A DNA stretch of 64,000 nucleotides from Vallitalea okinawensis. GTDB lineage: Bacteria; Bacillota; Clostridia; Lachnospirales; PQDH01. Positions 8,719-16,801 of this stretch are shown piece after piece (the first letter of the stretch is position 1; every line of letters begins with the position of its first letter). The notes under the pieces were generated by a model. That model searched no databases. It saw nothing but the letters and a program-made list of their open reading frames with translations, and had not been told where the DNA came from. Made by a program: the position numbers and the translations under genes. Location: positions 667,090 to 731,089 of the forward strand of contig NZ_PQDH01000002.1 of NCBI RefSeq assembly GCF_002964605.1. Reading direction: 5' to 3'.

Positions 8719-8740
8719 GAAAATAAACTGAAAATAAACT
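8719..8740 (-). promoter_or_regulatory. Tandem 11-bp direct repeat upstream of the lipid operon
   Basis: On the minus strand AGTTTATTTTC occurs twice in perfect tandem (8740-8730 and 8729-8719), about 55-75 bp before the TSUP start codon. Two head-to-tail half-sites one helical turn apart are the standard site of OmpR/PhoB regulators. A weak -10 (TATTCT, 8712-8707) follows with no good -35, as expected for an activated promoter. The regulator encoded at 2600-3286 is the obvious candidate. Confidence 0.5.
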
Positions 8741-9000
8741 TTACAAAGAAAAGTAATACTAATAACTATGTTTTTTTATTAAAATATACTGAATATAAGA
8801 TAATAAAATATTAAAAATTGAATTTTTTTAGATAGATATGTATTTATTAATTGAATAATATATGCAACTAAATCCCCACAACAGACTAAAGAAACCATAA
8901 AAAAAGAACAAACAATAATGTGGTACATGCATCTATACCAGTAGTACCTTTGACTTTTTTCTTTATACTCCTTTAGCTCTAAAATAAAAGATTCATGTTA
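8741..9000. other. AT-rich intergenic stretch without recognised gene
   Basis: The gap between the lipid operon promoter and the terminator at 9001-9026 is very AT-rich. It holds no open frame with a ribosome site and no repeat that I recognise. Confidence 0.5.
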
Positions 9001-9026
9001 AAAACCCCGCAGCAAGCTACGGGGTT
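9001..9026 (-). terminator. Terminator of the unknown gene at 9087-10208
   Basis: AAACCCCG (9001-9008) pairs with CGGGGTTT (9019-9026), giving an eight-pair GC-rich stem. On the minus strand it runs into TTTTTAAC. Confidence 0.75.
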
Positions 9027-9086
9027 TAGACCTTTAGTTTTTTACAGATATACTGAGATTTTTACAATCAATTAGTTTATTATTAC

Positions 9087-10208
9087 TCACACCTCAGTAC
9101 CGTGAGGTATTTTCTGACCATTCTTCTTTTTTTGCATGCTTGCCAGCTCGCTATCTAGCCATAACTGTAATTCCTGGCTTATATCAAGTAATGATTCATC
9201 CAGAGCAAAACGGAATCCTTCACAACCTTTTTGACAGTTTCCGTGACCACTACCATTCTTTCTGTCACATCCATATCCTTTAGAGATCTTCTCCTGCAAA
9301 TAATCTGGGAACTTCTCAGTTACATGGGTATATGTTGAGGTGTTTTTAGTCTTAAGGATGATACGGTAACCGTTATGTAAAGATGTCGAAAACCTCCATA
9401 TTGCTTTGCCTTTATACGTGTAGATAAAATGAACGCATAAAAATCTTAGATCTACATTGCATTTCATTCCCGAATCCAAATAATGTTGATGTAATTTTAA
9501 GACGAATTCTTGCAAAGGTGCAGACAGTGGATAGACATAGTCTTTCAAAATAGAGGCGACTTCTGTTTCCTCGTTTTTCAACACTCTGTAATCGCATCGG
9601 AGTAAAATATCGTCATTTTTACGGGATGATAGCTCATTCTGGGCAATACCCAAAACCTTCCAACCTGTTAGCATAATCGGATAATCGGGATATGTAACTT
9701 CTACTGCCTCAATTTTTGATATATCAGGTTTTTTCATACTTAAGTCAATGCCATCAAAATTAATACCGCATTCAGTCAGAAATCGCATGCTTTTAATCAT
9801 CTGCGGAACAGAAATTTTTGTAGTTGAATTTTTATTAAGAGATCTTTTAAGACTAAGTTTTTCCCAACCATTAACCAACAGTGAATCACCTGTCTCAGAT
9901 AATATACCATGCTGACCTATGTTTAATAATATACTTCTAATGTTGTTCATGAATGGAAACTCCACTGTAAAAGTTGTTTCGTCTGAAAACTTTTTTTTGC
10001 CTTTTTTAGGTATGTCACATAAACTGTTGTCATCGATTAAGCAATCACAAAATCGATATAGGAAATCTCTGAAAGCAAGGACGCCGCTTCGTATGTCCTC
10101 TTCATCTGAAATGTTTCTAAACATAGATTTAATTGTATATGTTTCAGGAATATTGACTGGTATGAGTTGTTTCAAGAATTTTGCCATGTCCCCCATTGTT
10201 ATTTCCAT
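9087..10208 (-). CDS. Unrecognised cytosolic protein with a C-terminal Cys/His cluster
   Basis: A 373-residue protein I cannot assign. No signal peptide or membrane segment is apparent. Near the C-terminus (about 318-340) is a cluster beginning GYGCDRKNGSGHGNC and continuing QKGCEGF, with three cysteines and one histidine that could bind a metal. The rest is mixed helix and strand with no known motif. The start at 10208 is preferred to 10268 because AAGGAGAATTATTT precedes it. It lies downstream of the flavin-binding gene and MerR regulator on the same strand, so it may belong to their regulon. Confidence 0.6.
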   Translation of the reverse strand: MEITMGDMAKFLKQLIPVNIPETYTIKSMFRNISDEEDIRSGVLAFRDFLYRFCDCLIDDNSLCDIPKKGKKKFSDETTFTVEFPFMNNIRSILLNIGQHGILSETGDSLLVNGWEKLSLKRSLNKNSTTKISVPQMIKSMRFLTECGINFDGIDLSMKKPDISKIEAVEVTYPDYPIMLTGWKVLGIAQNELSSRKNDDILLRCDYRVLKNEETEVASILKDYVYPLSAPLQEFVLKLHQHYLDSGMKCNVDLRFLCVHFIYTYKGKAIWRFSTSLHNGYRIILKTKNTSTYTHVTEKFPDYLQEKISKGYGCDRKNGSGHGNCQKGCEGFRFALDESLLDISQELQLWLDSELASMQKKKNGQKIPHGTEV

Positions 10209-10309
10209 AAATAATTCTCCTTTTAAGTATGCGCCAGTAATAATCGCCGAATGGCATTGCCTCGCCAATATTAAATTCTTTCATTCTTCTCTCGTATAAT
10301 AAGTTTATA

Positions 10310-10325
10310 GCTTAATAAATTAAGC
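10310..10325. promoter_or_regulatory. Small inverted repeat between 9087 and 10337 genes
   Basis: GCTTAAT, two bases, ATTAAGC forms a perfect seven-pair dyad in the leader of the unknown gene. It could be an operator or a weak terminator for the gene upstream. No further support. Confidence 0.25.
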
Positions 10326-10336
10326 CTGTACACCCT

Positions 10337-10813
10337 TTATTTTACAACTTTATTAATAAAATCAATTTCATACTTCTGTTCACCATATTTTTTTTCATTG
10401 TCAATGATGGTACCTTCTGTGAGGGTGATTCGCATAACGATAGAGTTGGGATTGTCCTCGTCGCCTACATATTCGAACCATCCGAAGACTTTTTTGAACA
10501 TCGCTAAGATTTCCGCATTCTTCTCGTCCTTGACCCAACCGAGATTTTCAGCTATGCCCTGGGAAGCAAACCAATCCAACCCGCAGACAGAAACTTCGTT
10601 GTTCTTCTCAATTTGCAAGCTTTTATTTTTTGTTGCGTCCGTGGAAACATAAAATACACCGTCTTCATAATAAGCGCAAACCATACGGGCAGCAGGACGG
10701 GGATTACCGGCAGCGTTCGCAGATAATGATATTGTCGCAAGGGCAATAACTACTTCTTTACCGTTTCCGCAACGCTCTTCCATTAGTTTGATTGCATCGT
10801 CATATTTGCTCAT
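10337..10813 (-). CDS. Pyridoxamine 5'-phosphate oxidase-family flavin-binding protein
   Basis: A 158-residue split-barrel protein. The N-terminal half (VIALATISLSANAAGNPRPA, then ARMVCAYYEDGVFYVSTDAT) matches the FMN-binding strand order of the PNPOx-like superfamily, in which the substrate-facing strand reads xPxxRxV and is followed by YxxGxxYxxT. The start at 10813 has GGAGG eight to nine bases upstream; the longer frame to 10891 lacks one. Members reduce or detoxify small molecules or simply bind flavin or F420, so the substrate is open. Located between the MerR gene and the unknown gene, all on the minus strand. Confidence 0.75.
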   Translation of the reverse strand: MSKYDDAIKLMEERCGNGKEVVIALATISLSANAAGNPRPAARMVCAYYEDGVFYVSTDATKNKSLQIEKNNEVSVCGLDWFASQGIAENLGWVKDEKNAEILAMFKKVFGWFEYVGDEDNPNSIVMRITLTEGTIIDNEKKYGEQKYEIDFINKVVK

Positions 10814-10921
10814 TTTAAATTCCTCCAATATTATTTTTTTTCCTTTATAGTAAGTCAAGCTGTAGATTCTACATCTTTCCATACTAGGCAAAATTGCAAA
10901 AACAATGTGAGCTTCAAAACC

Positions 10922-10956
10922 TTGACACCTTTATTTACTTCAGTGATAAAGTGTCA
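10922..10956 (-). terminator. Inverted repeat downstream of the MerR gene
   Basis: TTGACAC (10922-10928) and TTTAT pair with ATAAA and TGTCAA across an 11-nt loop, with one bulged base. On the minus strand it is followed only by GGTTTTG, so it is a weak terminator at best and could instead act as a control site before the flavoprotein gene. Confidence 0.35.
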
Positions 10957-10962
10957 ACGTGC

Positions 10963-11943
10963 TTACATATCATCTTTCAGCTTTATAGGAAAATATCTTT
11001 GCATCTGTTTATAGCCAAGTCCCTTTTCTATGTCTTTATAAGCAATATCTCTTCCCTCTTCATATATATAAGGCATATTGAACATAACATTGCGGCCTTT
11101 GTCAAGCTCGAAATTTGTGTTTTCAATCCATCGGCCAACTTTTTCTTCCACTTTATGTATACTCTCGTTATCTTCGTCTATACTGACTGCCATAGCGTAT
11201 ATGCCGCCCGGAAAGTCGAATAATTTAAAAGGGCTTACATCCGCATTGGTGACACCATCTTTAACGGCACATATCCATTCAGCTTTGTCATTTTTAGTAA
11301 TCAAAAAATCAACACAATCGAAAATCACACTCTTATACAAATGATAATACTGCCACAATTGATACATATATCCGCCTTCTTTGAACATTTCCCCCCACGG
11401 TTGGTCACCGCACGTTACCGCTTTGAATCCCGGTATCCTGACAACCATTATATCAGGAATTTTTTTATCTAATTTTTCAGTAACTTTAATCAAGCGGTTT
11501 ATATTGGAGGGCTTGCCAATATAGTCAGTACTTATCAAATGTGTTTCAATCTCTTTAGCCTTGTTATACAGCAGTTTTATATCGGAGTTATCTGCAAAGT
11601 TCACTTGTTCGATTTCGTGTATAAAATCCAGCACGATTTCCTTCAACTCATGCAAAAGCGAAACCTCGTCGTCTATTTTTTGTACTTTTTTCCCCAGCAC
11701 TTCTAGAACTACATCGGAACCAGAAGTATTGAAAACTCGTTGAATGTCTTTTATACTGATATTTAGCTTGCGTAAAATTAGTATTTGTTCAAGCCGCCTA
11801 ATAGCGTTATTGTCGTACATTCTATATGCGTAGTCATCACTTCGGGTGCTAGACAGCAATCCCATGTCCTCATAATAACGCAGTGTACGGGCTGTTATGT
11901 CATATTTGCTTGACACTTCTTTGATTTTGATTAGGTTGTTCAC
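10963..11943 (-). CDS. MerR-family activator with C-terminal effector domain
   Basis: A 326-residue regulator. The MerR winged helix is at residues 5-75 (IKEVSSKYDITARTLRYYED, then MGLL), followed by a coiled-coil dimerisation helix (about 85-125). The C-terminal 180 residues resemble GyrI/BmrR-type effector domains that bind hydrophobic or cationic drugs (for example GGIYAMAVSIDEDNESIHKV). Upstream lies a promoter with the 19-bp spacer characteristic of MerR control, so it is probably autoregulated. It likely also governs the flavoprotein gene downstream. Confidence 0.85.
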   Translation of the reverse strand: MNNLIKIKEVSSKYDITARTLRYYEDMGLLSSTRSDDYAYRMYDNNAIRRLEQILILRKLNISIKDIQRVFNTSGSDVVLEVLGKKVQKIDDEVSLLHELKEIVLDFIHEIEQVNFADNSDIKLLYNKAKEIETHLISTDYIGKPSNINRLIKVTEKLDKKIPDIMVVRIPGFKAVTCGDQPWGEMFKEGGYMYQLWQYYHLYKSVIFDCVDFLITKNDKAEWICAVKDGVTNADVSPFKLFDFPGGIYAMAVSIDEDNESIHKVEEKVGRWIENTNFELDKGRNVMFNMPYIYEEGRDIAYKDIEKGLGYKQMQRYFPIKLKDDM

Positions 11944-11981
11944 CTGTCTCGACCCCTCTTCTAAATTATAATGATAAACTT

Positions 11982-12012
11982 AATATAAAGGCTTACCCAA
12001 AGGAAGAGTCAA
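11982..12012 (-). promoter_or_regulatory. MerR-type promoter with 19-bp spacer
   Basis: On the minus strand TTGACT (12012-12007) and TATATT (11987-11982) are exactly 19 bp apart. The spacer holds the partial dyad CTTCCTTTGGGTAAG (12006-11992). An overlong spacer with a centred dyad is the signature of promoters that MerR proteins untwist. It lies about 40 bp before the MerR gene. Confidence 0.6.
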
Positions 12013-12089
12013 GAGGGTAATGCTATTTTCTGCAAGATTATTAGATAGTGAACATCTCACATCCATTAAATAGTTCCCTTATATACAAG

Positions 12090-12170
12090 CTATTTCTTCT
12101 CTAACACCACAACTGTCTCCACATGCCTTGTTAGGGGCATAGGTACACGTCTGTTGCGTAAGTAGACAAA
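12090..12170 (-). pseudogene. Detached 3' end of an rlmD/rumA-like gene
   Basis: On the minus strand a 26-codon open stretch ends RHVETVVVLEKK then stop. HVETVV is the C-terminal hallmark of RlmD/TrmA-type 23S rRNA uracil methyltransferases; the intact gene at 20682-22055 ends similarly (HVETVVKLNLTL). Bases 12108-12125 match 20703-20720 at 17 of 18 positions. The rest of the gene is absent. Some clostridial integrative elements insert in the 3' end of rumA genes, so this could be an old attachment site. Confidence 0.45.
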
Positions 12171-12179
12171 TTATCTTCT

Positions 12180-12401
12180 TCAATTATACCAGATGACTAA
12201 GAGCATTTCACCATTAATTGTCAATGTATTGATATTTTCTTTATCAAACATAATGGCTACGTTCTTTTTCTTTAATAAACATACATATTTCAAAGTATTC
12301 CTAGCAAATCTAGATATTATCTTTGTGATAATCATATCTATTTTGCCATCAAGGGCATCGTTAAACATTCTTTGAGAAAATCCCATACACAATCGCTGCA
12401 A
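12180..12401 (-). pseudogene. Serine recombinase fragment (resolvase catalytic domain)
   Basis: A 73-residue frame whose sequence [20 protein letters not shown] followed by FARNT is the well-known core of serine recombinases (SRFARNT block), then [15 protein letters not shown]. The N-terminal catalytic serine region and the long C-terminal DNA-binding part are both missing, so it is a non-functional remnant. It lies just beside the detached rumA-like 3' end, as an integrase gene at the edge of an element would. Confidence 0.7.
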
Positions 12402-12439
12402 TCAGATAGGTATGGTCTTATCAAGACCAACAGCGATAC

Positions 12440-12468
12440 TTGACATGCAAACCATTACACTGTATTAT
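12440..12468 (+). promoter_or_regulatory. Promoter of the TetR/CrtI-like operon
   Basis: A consensus -35 TTGACA (12440-12445) is followed after 17 bp by TATTAT (12463-12468). The -10 is buried in the 46-bp palindrome at 12453-12498, so repressor binding would block it. Confidence 0.75.
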
Positions 12469-12498
12469 ATAACTTAAGTTATATAATACAGTGTAATG
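12453..12498. promoter_or_regulatory. 46-bp perfect palindrome, likely TetR operator
   Basis: The left arm CATTACACTGTATTATATAA plus CTT is mirrored exactly by the right arm, with 23 bp per arm and no spacer. It overlaps the -10 of the promoter and ends 16 bp before the TetR start. TetR proteins bind palindromes in their own promoters, so autorepression is the simplest reading. Confidence 0.75.
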
Positions 12499-12513
12499 TA
12501 AAGGATGATTGGT

Positions 12514-13089
12514 ATGCCACCAAAAACGAAATTTGATAAAAATGCTATTGTAGATGCAGCTTTAGAGATCGCTAAAGAAAAGGGCTTTTCCGGAATCACT
12601 GCCCGCAACGTGGCGAATCAGCTTCACTCTTCCGTTGCTCCTATCTATGTCAATTTTTCTACTATAGAAGATTTGGTAGAGGCTGTGGTTCAGCGAGTTT
12701 TTGCCATATCGGAAGAACTGCTTGCAAAACAAAAGGGACAAAGTCTGTTTGAAAACATTGGGAAAGCCAGCTTGGCTTTTGCCCGAAAGTATCCGGTATT
12801 ATTTCGGGAATTGTCGATACAGCCAAATCCATATATGGCTTCGTATGAAACAGTAGAGAATTCTATGATTGAGTCCCTTGCAGAAGATGAGGCTATGCAG
12901 GGTTGGACTCTTGAGGAACGTAAGAGGTTGTTGTTAAAAATGCGGGTATTTCAAATGGGTCTGTCGGTCATGATCGCCAATGGTCATGTGCCCTCATGGC
13001 TGGATAATCAAGAATTTGACGAGTTGCTTATGGAAGTGGGAAATGACATATTGATAGCGCAACAATTAAAACGAAAGGAGCATTCGTAA
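12514..13089 (+). CDS. TetR-family regulator
   Basis: A 191-residue TetR protein. The N-terminal motif is GFSGITARNVANQLHSSVAP followed by IYVNFSTIEDL, a typical TetR helix-turn-helix (about residues 27-50). The C-terminal ligand domain is unassigned. The start at 12514 is chosen because AAAGG lies nine bases before it, while the earlier ATG at 12505 overlaps that site. Its stop shares one base with the start of the CrtI-like gene (TAATG), so the two are translationally coupled. The palindrome upstream is its probable operator. Base composition here is less AT-rich than in the flanks. Confidence 0.88.
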   Translation: MPPKTKFDKNAIVDAALEIAKEKGFSGITARNVANQLHSSVAPIYVNFSTIEDLVEAVVQRVFAISEELLAKQKGQSLFENIGKASLAFARKYPVLFRELSIQPNPYMASYETVENSMIESLAEDEAMQGWTLEERKRLLLKMRVFQMGLSVMIANGHVPSWLDNQEFDELLMEVGNDILIAQQLKRKEHS

Positions 13090-14588
13090 TGAAAAAGATA
13101 GTTATTATTGGTGGAGGAGTGGCTGGATTAAGTGCAGGTATTTTTGCCCAAAAAAATGGCTTTGACAGCATTATTCTTGAGAAACACCATACTTTAGGTG
13201 GAGAGTGTACGGGCTGGGATCGTCAGGGTTATCACATCGATGGCTGTATACATTGGTTAGTAGGCACAAAGGATGGAACTCCAATCAAAAAGCTTTGGGA
13301 AACTGTAGGTGCTTTGGATGGAGTGGATATTTATGACCCCGAGAGCTTTATGGCTATAGAACACGACGGCGTTACTGTACACTTCTATCGTGATATTGAT
13401 AGAATCAAGTCAAGCTGGCTGGAGATATCGCCGGAAGATAAAGATGCCATAGAGGAGTTATGCAAGGACATTCAGCATTTGCAATCCTTTTCCCTTCCAG
13501 TTGAAAAACCAATGGATATGATGAATATCATTGCAAAGATAAAGCATCTCCTATCAATGAAGGATGTTGGGTTGGTCATGCAAAAATATGACAAGATCAG
13601 TGTACAGGAACTTTCCAAAAAATTCAAACACCCAGCATTGAGAGAAGCCATAGCTTCTTTTATGCCTGAAGGAGATTATAGTGCTTCCTCAGTTATTTTT
13701 CCTCTTGGTACCTTTACCGGGGGGCAGTCTTCCATTCCTAAAGGAGGTTCTAAGGCCCTAGCCATGCGCATGGTGGAAAGATATCTCTCTCTTGGTGGAA
13801 CCATTAAACCCTCCTGTGAAGTGGTGGATTTAGATATCGAGAAAGATGCAGTACGGCGTATCAAATGTAAAAGTGGAAAATCCTTTGAAGCCGATTATGT
13901 TATTGCGGCCTGTGATGCCCAAGTACTATATGAGCGGTTGCTAAAGGGACAATATCCAGATCCAGAGTTTCAGAAAAGGTACAATAATTTTCAACACTAT
14001 CCTTTGGCCTCAAACATCTATATTGGAATTGGGTATGAGGGTATAATGGAAGATATTCCTCGTACCCTTAAATTCCCTGTTGAGTCACTGTGTATCAATC
14101 AAAACCAGAAGCCAGTAGAACATCTGCAAATGACCCATTATGATTACGAGCCAGACTTTGCTCCGAAGGATCATACCGTGATAACCTTCGCCATTAATCA
14201 ATTCCAGCCGGAATTAGATGAGTGGGAAGCTTTGGTAAAAGACAGGGAAGCTTACTCCCGGGAGAAAGTTCGAATAGGCGAAGCAGTAATTCAGGCAATG
14301 GAAACTCGTTTCCCATACATGAAAGGAAAGCTCAAATTACTTGATGTGGCCACCCCACAAACCTACGAACGATATTGCAACGCCTACCGCGGTGCCTTCA
14401 TGGGTTTTTGGCCTACCATTCCCGGAAAGCCATTGGTTCATAACGGTCACATAAAAGGTTTAAATAACATAGTCTTAAGCGGGCAGTGGCTACAACCACC
14501 AGGTGGACTCCCCGTAGCGCTGATTACTGGAAAAGACACAATCATGCGGCTTTGCAAGAAACTAAAAAAACCGTTTATAGGTGTTTAA
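13089..14588 (+). CDS. Phytoene desaturase (CrtI)-like FAD oxidoreductase
   Basis: A 499-residue flavoprotein. The dinucleotide-binding motif IIGGGVAGLSAGIFAQ is at the N-terminus, followed by ILEKHHTLGGECTGW. The C-terminal FAD-closing motif reads SGQWLQPPGGLPVALITGKD, the pattern of the CrtI/carotene isomerase/retinol saturase branch. The fold is intact over its whole length. No other carotenoid gene is nearby, so the substrate could be a polyene, a fatty compound or something else. It is coupled to the TetR gene and followed by a strong terminator, making a self-contained two-gene, ligand-inducible unit. Confidence 0.82.
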   Translation: MKKIVIIGGGVAGLSAGIFAQKNGFDSIILEKHHTLGGECTGWDRQGYHIDGCIHWLVGTKDGTPIKKLWETVGALDGVDIYDPESFMAIEHDGVTVHFYRDIDRIKSSWLEISPEDKDAIEELCKDIQHLQSFSLPVEKPMDMMNIIAKIKHLLSMKDVGLVMQKYDKISVQELSKKFKHPALREAIASFMPEGDYSASSVIFPLGTFTGGQSSIPKGGSKALAMRMVERYLSLGGTIKPSCEVVDLDIEKDAVRRIKCKSGKSFEADYVIAACDAQVLYERLLKGQYPDPEFQKRYNNFQHYPLASNIYIGIGYEGIMEDIPRTLKFPVESLCINQNQKPVEHLQMTHYDYEPDFAPKDHTVITFAINQFQPELDEWEALVKDREAYSREKVRIGEAVIQAMETRFPYMKGKLKLLDVATPQTYERYCNAYRGAFMGFWPTIPGKPLVHNGHIKGLNNIVLSGQWLQPPGGLPVALITGKDTIMRLCKKLKKPFIGV

Positions 14589-14607
14589 AGTTACTAAACA
14601 CTTACAA

Positions 14608-14641
14608 CCCTAGATTCATCAAACTGAATCTAGGGCATTTT
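14608..14641 (+). terminator. Terminator of the TetR/CrtI-like operon
   Basis: CCCTAGATTCA (14608-14618) pairs perfectly with TGAATCTAGGG (14625-14635) around a six-base loop, followed by CATTTT. Confidence 0.75.
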
Positions 14642-14866
14642 GCTATCTAAATTTACATAAACAACGCTCAAAATCTACTGCTAATAGACGTATTCCTACG
14701 TACCATCTTCATCAACCTTACCTATGGCCTCTCAAGGGCTTGGTGGGATACATATAGCCGAAGTTGCTTATCTTTTATCCTTATTGTTCTTATTAATAAA
14801 TGCTCTCTCGATTGTATCAAGCAAGTCCACTGACTTAGATATCTTTTATTATGATGTAAAGAGACT

Positions 14867-15667
14867 CTAATTGATGAACCCTACTATTCTATCAACCAAA
14901 AACTCTGGCAACTCCAGTGGGATTATATGTGCAGACTTAACTTGCTCCTCTTTATAATTATTTATTTTGTCTTTAAAAACTTTACTTGAATTATATACAT
15001 CTTCATAATCAAAAGATCCAACTAAATGATAAACTTCGTTATCTATTTCGTTTAATTGTACATTAACAGGTGGATTGATAAAATCTGGCATTTTATAGTT
15101 AGCACCATTTAAAAGATTCTGCTTAGTTATATTTTTAAACAAATCAAGCTTATCTGAAGAAATATCTTTATTACTTCTCTTTTCTCCCACTAGCCAAGTT
15201 TTAGTCCATATTCTGGCTGCTTCTTCCACATTTCCTGAATATAACTCAGATTGAAATTCCTTTATACGTACAACCTTGTTTTCATCTTCATTTACTCCAA
15301 ACAATCCAGTTGAAATAATAAATAATTTATCTACTTTTTCAGGATATTGAATTACGTATTCTAGTGCTGTGTGACCCCCTGCGGAAAGACCAATTAGATT
15401 CACTTTAATTAACCCAAGTTCATCAATTAAATAATTCAAATCCTCGAACAAACTATAATTTGAGTTATCCTGTTCCGTTTTACCAGTATATCTAAAGTCA
15501 AACTGTATAACCTTATATTTCTTCGATAAACTCTCTTCCACATTGTTCCATATTCTTAAATCTGCAAATGCTGGATTCAATAATATAATGGGTTTCCCTT
15601 CTCCCATAATTTTATAGTGTAATTTCAAACCTTTTTTCTCTAAAAATAAACTTTTTTTATTATTCAT
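14867..15667 (-). CDS. Alpha/beta hydrolase
   Basis: A 266-residue alpha/beta-fold hydrolase. The nucleophile elbow GLSAGG puts the serine at about 95 (NLIGLSAGGHTALEY), the oxyanion loop NPAFAD is at 31-36, and a C-terminal histidine lies in KSAHIIPLELPEFL. Acyl-ester or similar chemistry is expected; the substrate is unknown. The start at 15667 has AGGAGAGG upstream. It lies downstream of a WYL regulator on the same strand, but a strong hairpin and U-run separate the two, so its expression may depend on read-through. Confidence 0.85.
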   Translation of the reverse strand: MNNKKSLFLEKKGLKLHYKIMGEGKPIILLNPAFADLRIWNNVEESLSKKYKVIQFDFRYTGKTEQDNSNYSLFEDLNYLIDELGLIKVNLIGLSAGGHTALEYVIQYPEKVDKLFIISTGLFGVNEDENKVVRIKEFQSELYSGNVEEAARIWTKTWLVGEKRSNKDISSDKLDLFKNITKQNLLNGANYKMPDFINPPVNVQLNEIDNEVYHLVGSFDYEDVYNSSKVFKDKINNYKEEQVKSAHIIPLELPEFLVDRIVGFIN

Positions 15668-15705
15668 AATACCTCTCCTTATTTTTTTAATCCTCATTAT
15701 TCTAG

Positions 15706-15738
15706 AATAAAAAATAGGACATCTAGTATGTCCTATTT
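15706..15738 (-). terminator. Terminator or attenuator between WYL regulator and hydrolase
   Basis: AAATAGGACAT (15712-15722) pairs perfectly with ATGTCCTATTT (15728-15738) around a five-base loop and, on the minus strand, runs into six Ts. The stem includes the last codons of the regulator. Only about 40 nt remain before the hydrolase start. Confidence 0.7.
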
Positions 15739-16644
15739 ATATATATTATTCATTTTTCTTATCATTTTTTTTACATCAATCATGAGTGACTCAGGTTCTA
15801 TAACCTCCACTTGATTCCCAAAAGATAGAATCATTGATAGTAGCCACGCATCATTTCTAAGAAATGTAGTTACAGTAATATATTCCTCATTTAATATGCT
15901 TATCTCATCATCACTAAAAATATCTACTACCTTCGGATATGATCTATTAGTGAATTTTAGAATTTTTTTCTCACTATCATTACTTCTCATTTTTTTATTG
16001 TCAAATTCATTATAATCCTTCTCAATAAAATGTTGTTTTGTGATTTCTAATCCAACGATTCTATTGACTTTAAAAACTCGAAACTCATTCCTATTTAGAC
16101 AATAGGCATTTAAATACCACCTACCACTCTTCATTTTTAAGCCATAAGGTTCTATTTGTCTTTTTGATGATATTCCTTCTATATTACAATACTCAATGTT
16201 AAGTAATAATTTATTCTTAATTGCATCAGATAAAGTTTTTACTTTTAGTGAAACAGATTCATCATGATTCCATGGAGATAAATCAATTTTCATTGGAACT
16301 CTATCATTATTCGGCTCAGAGTTTAATGCATACTCAAATTTCTCCCATAATACTTCTAATTGCTTATTATCATAGATATTTCTTAATCCATCTAAAATAG
16401 AATTTAAGACGCCTACTTCAAAACTTGATAAAAGTTTTGTATCAAATTTATATGAATCTAGTATTCCGTATCCACCTCTCATCCCTTTTTCAGAGAAAAC
16501 GGGTATTCCAGCCATATTCAATGTTTCTATGTCTCTTTGAATTGTTTTAATTGAAACTTCATTCTTATCAGCTAAATCTTTTGCTGATACAAGATCATTA
16601 TTTAGTAAAGTTGTTAAAATAGATAATAATCTATATACTTTCAT
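15733..16644 (-). CDS. YafY-type HTH/WYL-domain regulator
   Basis: A 303-residue regulator. An N-terminal winged HTH of the HTH_11 type (VSAKDLADKNEVSIKTIQRD, then IETLNMAGIPV, residues 19-50) is followed by a WYL domain with GRWYLNAYC and EFRVFKVNRI, and a WCX-like C-terminal domain. YafY-type WYL proteins sense small ligands or nucleic acids and often control a neighbouring enzyme. Here the neighbour is the alpha/beta hydrolase downstream. A second, related regulator (17908-18837) sits back to back with it about 1.3 kb away. Confidence 0.88.
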   Translation of the reverse strand: MKVYRLLSILTTLLNNDLVSAKDLADKNEVSIKTIQRDIETLNMAGIPVFSEKGMRGGYGILDSYKFDTKLLSSFEVGVLNSILDGLRNIYDNKQLEVLWEKFEYALNSEPNNDRVPMKIDLSPWNHDESVSLKVKTLSDAIKNKLLLNIEYCNIEGISSKRQIEPYGLKMKSGRWYLNAYCLNRNEFRVFKVNRIVGLEITKQHFIEKDYNEFDNKKMRSNDSEKKILKFTNRSYPKVVDIFSDDEISILNEEYITVTTFLRNDAWLLSMILSFGNQVEVIEPESLMIDVKKMIRKMNNIYK

Positions 16645-16801
16645 AACTCCTCCTTTTACTCCTACATAAGTTTTAAAGAACTTATGTTAATTGATTACTA
16701 TTATTAATAAAATACAATGTAAAATCTAATTATTCATCACTGTGATACGGTTCACTCTATATAATCCTAAGTTAATTGTATCATATACAATAAAATCGTC
16801 G

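Noticed and set aside
14642-14866. Short minus-strand run with DLLDTIERAFINKNNKDKR downstream of the hydrolase
   Set aside because: Only about 25 codons, without start or ribosome site; may be debris but no family is visible.
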